Positions 60,954 through 64,000 of a DNA stretch of 64,000 nt are shown in pieces; position 1 is the stretch's first letter; each line of letters begins with the position of its first letter. The stretch covers positions 248,001-312,000 of the forward strand of contig NZ_QJJK01000002.1 of the NCBI RefSeq assembly GCF_003201475.1, given 5' to 3'. The notes below the pieces were generated by a model that saw nothing but the letters and a program-made list of their open reading frames with translations, was not told where the DNA came from and searched no databases. The position numbers and the translations under genes are program-made. This stretch comes from Chelatococcus asaccharovorans (GTDB lineage Bacteria > Pseudomonadota > Alphaproteobacteria > Rhizobiales > Beijerinckiaceae).

Positions 60954-61948
60954 CGGGCCAACTCCCCGCGCTTCCACAAAAGCCTGATGTAGATGATCGA
61001 CAGAGCGAAAGTCGTCAGCGCGATCAGATAGGCATAGGCATTGCCGCGTCCGAAATCCGCGAAGTTGAACGTCGTGACATAGGTCAGCCACGCCAGCACC
61101 GTCGTGCTGTCGCCGGGTCCGCCGCCGGTCAAGACGTAGATGATATCGAAGGTCCGCAGGGCCACCATGGTCTGCGTGATCAGCACGAGCAGGAGCGAAT
61201 GGCTCAACCACGGCAGGGTAATCGCCGCGAAGCGCTGAAACACGTTGGCGCCATCCATCCGGGCCGCCTCATAGAGTTCGTCCGGTATCGTCTGGAGGGC
61301 TGCCAGAACAACGAGCGAGACGAAGGGAATGTGATTCCATGCCTGCGCGACGATCAGCGCCGGCATCGCCGTGTTCACGTCCGTGAGCCAGGAGCGATAG
61401 TCATCGAGCACGCCGGCGCCAACGAGCACGGCGTTGATGAGCCCGTAGCGCCCATCGAGCAGCCACTGCCAGATGAGGCCGTTGACCACTGGCGGGACCG
61501 CCCAGGGAATGAGGATGATGGCGCGCAGCAGCGCCCGGCCGGGAAAGACCTCGTTGAGGAGCAGGGCCAACAGCGTTCCGAGGACGATCGTCATGGTGAT
61601 CGAGCCGAGCGAGAAGAGCGCCGTCGTCTGTGCGGCTCTCCAGAACTGCTCGCTGCCGAGTATGGATATGTAGTTATCAAGCCCGATGAAACGAAATCGC
61701 GCCGGCTGCCACAGGTTATACTGGTGCAGGGAGAGCAGGAACGAATAGATGATCGGGTAGAGAACAAAAGCCAGCAGCAGCAGGATGGCCGGCGTGTTGA
61801 GAGCAAAGAACAGGAAGGGCTGGGGCTCGCGTGGCGCCACCCATCGTCCCGGACCGGAGCGTGCCCGCGCGAGGCTCCACATCTTCCCGGGCTGGGCGTT
61901 TGTCGATCTGGCCAATGCTGGAAACGGATGCTCGCCCTTGACCGCCAT
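60950..61948 (-). CDS. Carbohydrate ABC transporter permease, MalF/UgpA type
   Basis: 332 residues from ATG 61948. It has the CUT1 segments FALNTPAILLLLAFVLYPII, RFIGLDNYISILGSEQFWRA and IPWAVPPVVNGLIWQWLLDG, and the EAA loop LYEAARMDGANVFQRFAAIT. Open frame extends upstream to 62107, overlapping the small ORF before it; the chosen start is 2 bp after that gene's stop. With the MalG-type partner it forms a sugar, sugar-phosphate or polyol importer whose ATPase must be encoded elsewhere. Confidence 0.9.
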   Translation of the reverse strand: MAVKGEHPFPALARSTNAQPGKMWSLARARSGPGRWVAPREPQPFLFFALNTPAILLLLAFVLYPIIYSFLLSLHQYNLWQPARFRFIGLDNYISILGSEQFWRAAQTTALFSLGSITMTIVLGTLLALLLNEVFPGRALLRAIILIPWAVPPVVNGLIWQWLLDGRYGLINAVLVGAGVLDDYRSWLTDVNTAMPALIVAQAWNHIPFVSLVVLAALQTIPDELYEAARMDGANVFQRFAAITLPWLSHSLLLVLITQTMVALRTFDIIYVLTGGGPGDSTTVLAWLTYVTTFNFADFGRGNAYAYLIALTTFALSIIYIRLLWKRGELAR

Positions 61949-61950
61949 GC

Positions 61951-62298
61951 TCAGCCTCGCAACGTGAGGTAGATGATGGCCTTCATCCGGGCGCCGTCCG
62001 GACCGTCCACCCGGCCGTTGAGCCGGAGCCAGGGCCCGACATGACTCAAGGGCAGCGACAGCAGCCCTGCCCGGTCCAGCGTGACAGGTCCCGCCTCGTG
62101 CGGGCACCAGGTCAGCCCCTCCGGGGAGATATCGGCCCTGACCGCCAGGGTGGCGCCCGCATCGGCTTCAAGCACATGGATGAACCAACGGGCCTCCGCC
62201 GCCCAGGCGGTTTCATAGGGCTCGGTCTGGAAATCGCCCGATAGCGGAACATTGCGTTCGATAACGGCCGTGAAAGCGCGAGGGAGCATCGGAATCAC
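61951..62298 (-). CDS. Small conserved-looking protein of unknown function in an ABC permease operon
   Basis: About 115 residues, no signal peptide or membrane segment. It reads PRAFTAVIERNVPLSGDFQT, then AAEARWFIHVLEADAGATLA and GPWLRLNGRVDGPDGARMKA, a mostly beta pattern with tryptophans that suggests a small carbohydrate-binding or jelly-roll-like fold. The GTG at 62298 overlaps the upstream gene stop (GTGA); the ATG at 62289 is an alternative. It lies between an unknown protein gene and the permeases, 2 bp from the latter, so it is part of the operon. I do not recognise the family. Confidence 0.7.
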   Translation of the reverse strand: MIPMLPRAFTAVIERNVPLSGDFQTEPYETAWAAEARWFIHVLEADAGATLAVRADISPEGLTWCPHEAGPVTLDRAGLLSLPLSHVGPWLRLNGRVDGPDGARMKAIIYLTLRG

Positions 62299-63230
62299 CA
62301 ATCGACGGAGACGAGGACCGAATCGAGGAACAGGAAGTTGCGGACAGCCCTATGGGTCTTCACATCGATGGTGAAGTTGAGCAGGCGCTCCAGGCCCCAG
62401 TATCCATGCTCGAAACGTGGCACCGGAATGGCGCGGAGGTCCATGATCTTGTCGTTGACCTGAAGCTCCACATTGCGCCCGGCTTCCGTATCGAACAGAT
62501 AGCGGAGATAGTGCCAATTCAACTTGGTCGGCACTTCGTTGTAGCACAGGGCCTGCTGGCCGTCGGGCACATCCGCCCAGTCGTCGGGATGCGCCACGTG
62601 ATAGTCCTGGACGGGCGCACCCCCGCTCTTCTCCATCAAGGTCGTTGTCTGCACGGAGGTCTTGTAAAGCCACTTCCGCGTAAGCTCTCCGGACGCATTC
62701 GTGTTCTGATAGCGCAGAGAGCAATGATAACGCCGGCCGTATTCGCGGTCGCAGACGTCGTTTCCGATCGTGAAATCGCCGAAATCATAGACGCTGGGAT
62801 CCACATTACCATCGGACACCTGATGGTCGGGCCTCGCGCCGATCCACTGCTCCGCCTTGAAGCAGAAATAGGTCTCGAATTGCACGAGGCCGGACTTGAC
62901 CGACGTCGCGCGCTTGATGGCAAGCGCCATATGATTGGGCCGCGGTCGCGTGGCAAGCTTCAGGGCATAGGTCCCGCTTAGCGGACCATGCGTCCCGATG
63001 TCGAAGAACGAACATGTGCTGAGCTGCGGCGGACGCATATCGGCAAGGACCGTGCGCACATGATCGAGATCACCGTCATGGTTGCCGATGAGTTCGCACC
63101 AGCCGTTCACGCCGCAGTCGAAATCGTCATGAAAGAGGATGCGCGGCAGCGGATTGAACCGGCTGAGGGCAGGATTGGCGGCAACGAGCGCCGAGCGAAG
63201 GGCGGCAGCATCAGGCATGCGATTGTCCAT
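62295..63230 (-). CDS. Protein of unknown function, possible concanavalin-like fold
   Basis: About 311 residues, no signal peptide in the chosen version. NPLPRILFHDDFDCGVNGWC, then FFDIGTHGPLSGTYALKLAT and LVQFETYFCFKAEQWIGARP resemble the fold of lectin/glucanase-type beta sandwiches (the DDFD..GvNGW start and a central sugar-binding-like face). NWHYLRYLFDTEAGRNVELQ near the end fits such a fold too. It is the first gene of the operon, divergent from GntR. It may bind or cleave the sugar moved by the permeases. Start uncertain: 63230 or 63218, neither with a good ribosome site; the frame is open to 63314. Confidence 0.7.
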   Translation of the reverse strand: MDNRMPDAAALRSALVAANPALSRFNPLPRILFHDDFDCGVNGWCELIGNHDGDLDHVRTVLADMRPPQLSTCSFFDIGTHGPLSGTYALKLATRPRPNHMALAIKRATSVKSGLVQFETYFCFKAEQWIGARPDHQVSDGNVDPSVYDFGDFTIGNDVCDREYGRRYHCSLRYQNTNASGELTRKWLYKTSVQTTTLMEKSGGAPVQDYHVAHPDDWADVPDGQQALCYNEVPTKLNWHYLRYLFDTEAGRNVELQVNDKIMDLRAIPVPRFEHGYWGLERLLNFTIDVKTHRAVRNFLFLDSVLVSVDW

Positions 63231-63265
63231 CGGGAAGGGATACACCGCAAGGAAGCTAGCGCCAC

Positions 63266-63303
63266 GCATACTTGTATGCAAGAACACAAATAATCTTGTA
63301 TGC
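63266..63303. promoter_or_regulatory. Tandem CTTGTATGC sites, probable GntR operator
   Basis: A perfect palindrome GCATAC-TT-GTATGC (63266-63279) includes CTTGTATGC at 63271-63279; a second CTTGTATGC is at 63295-63303, 24 bp further. Both lie in the 100-bp gap between divergent genes, matching FCD-type GntR half-site spacing. Confidence 0.6.
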
Positions 63304-63330
63304 TTATTTTTCACGTGCTAAAACACAGCC

Positions 63331-64000
63331 ATGATCGCCACCCCCCTCCAGACACCCGCATCGGCCTCCGTTTCGGAGGAGGTCTACCGTGCCATTCGCG
63401 GTGCTATTCTCGACCTCACGCTCGAGCCGGGGAGCACTATTTCCGAGAATGCGCTGGCCCGTGAACTCGGCGCTAGCCGCACACCCGTTCGCGAAGCCAT
63501 CCAGAGGCTCGAGCGCGACCGGCTGCTGTTCGTGTTTCCGCAACGCGGCACCGTTGTCGCGCCGCTGGATCTCGACGAGTTCCGCTCGGCCTACTTCGTC
63601 CGCTCCTCACTTGAATGCGCCGCCGCTGCTGAGGCGGCCCGGCTCGCCGGGCCGGCCGACGTGGCCCGCCTGCGCCAGCATGTCGACGCGCACACGGCCG
63701 CGCTGGCTGTCGCGGACGAAAGCACCTTCTTCGCGCTGAACGATGCCTTCCACCTGGAGATCATGACCATTGCCGGTGTTCCCAGCGTCTGGAGCGTGGT
63801 GCAGAACGCGAAGGTGCATCTGGACCGCGTGCGTATCGCCCATCTGACACGCGCGAGCACTTACCCCCTCGCGCCGATCGTCGAGGAGCATCGCCAGCTT
63901 GTTGCGGCGATTGCAGCCGGCACGCCGGATGAGGCGGCGGCCGTCATGCATGCCCATATCGCCAAGGTGCTGCATCGCGTCGACCTGTTGCGGGATCTGC
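63331..64000 (+). CDS. GntR family transcriptional regulator, FCD (FadR-like) subfamily, 3' end cut by window
   Basis: Visible 223 residues. Winged helix at about 14-75 (SEEVYRAIRGAILDLTLEPG; ENALARELGASRTPVREAIQ; RLERDRLLFVFPQRGT), followed by the FCD effector domain (DEFRSAYFVRSSLECAAAAE; FALNDAFHLEIMTIAGVPSV; IVEEHRQLVAAIAAGTPDEA). The family is usually 220-240 residues, so only a few are lost. It is divergent from the unknown-protein/permease operon, the probable target, through the tandem CTTGTATGC sites. Ligand unknown; FCD regulators often sense sugar acids or organic acids. Confidence 0.9.
   Translation, partial: MIATPLQTPASASVSEEVYRAIRGAILDLTLEPGSTISENALARELGASRTPVREAIQRLERDRLLFVFPQRGTVVAPLDLDEFRSAYFVRSSLECAAAAEAARLAGPADVARLRQHVDAHTAALAVADESTFFALNDAFHLEIMTIAGVPSVWSVVQNAKVHLDRVRIAHLTRASTYPLAPIVEEHRQLVAAIAAGTPDEAAAVMHAHIAKVLHRVDLLRDL

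Noticed and set aside
1-64000. CRISPR arrays, tRNA or rRNA genes, insertion sequences, prophage
   Set aside because: No evenly spaced short repeats, no tRNA-like cloverleaf with CCA context, and no transposase or integrase motifs were seen on either strand.

Overview
The window looks like chromosomal DNA of an alphaproteobacterium, probably in the order Hyphomicrobiales. This is inferred from high GC with strong GC bias at third codon positions, many 4-bp start/stop overlaps, acetone carboxylase genes in the order acxR-A-B-C, and dense uptake and oxidation operons for small organic compounds. I see no rRNA, tRNA, CRISPR array, phage or insertion sequence. Both ends cut a gene: a Bug-type binding protein on the left and a GntR regulator on the right.

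Left part (1-13.8 kb): a tctC/Bug gene, a HutC-type GntR regulator, a methylcrotonyl-CoA-carboxylase-like pair (biotin carboxylase plus carboxyltransferase) with pxpB/pxpC, an L,D-transpeptidase, LysR and IclR regulators, an SDR dehydrogenase and a split YeeE/YedE sulfur-compound transporter. Two gene remnants lie here: a LysR C-terminal piece, and an SDR gene reduced in frame to its first and last exon-like ends. A pair of covarying long hairpins sits at 1.12-1.29 kb.

Centre left (13.8-25.8 kb): a minus-strand operon with hydantoinase/oxoprolinase A and B subunits, a FrlB-like deglycase, a FrlD-like sugar kinase and a dipeptide-type ABC importer, divergent from a LysR gene. It reads as uptake and breakdown of an Amadori compound (fructosyl-amino acid), with an added ATP-dependent amide or lactam hydrolase.

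Centre (26.2-33.5 kb): acetone carboxylase with its sigma-54 activator. The promoter has a clear GG-N10-GC element and two 17-bp dyads 31 bp apart upstream.

Centre right (33.5-46.5 kb): a molybdenum hydroxylase cluster with one FAD subunit, one Fe-S subunit and two different large subunits, plus MOSC and CoxG-type accessory proteins, tandem cupins, a nitrilase-superfamily amidase, a metal-dependent cyclase-family hydrolase and a carboxymuconolactone-decarboxylase-like protein. It fits a pathway for a nitrogen-containing ring compound, substrate unknown. An XRE-cupin regulator and an ornithine-cyclodeaminase-family gene lie on the opposite strand.

Right part (46.7-64 kb): an 11-gene plus-strand operon (FAH-family hydrolase, HyuA, HyuB, IclR, DapA-family lyase, five branched-chain-type ABC transporter genes, amidohydrolase) behind tandem 13-bp palindromes. 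Then comes a minus-strand operon with two unrecognised proteins, two sugar-type ABC permeases without ATPase or binding protein, and an amidohydrolase, divergent from a GntR/FCD regulator with its own tandem operator-like sites.

Overall this is a catabolic region: transporters, ATP-driven ring or amide openers (three HyuAB-type pairs plus pxpBC), molybdenum hydroxylation, carboxylation, and a local regulator for almost every operon.
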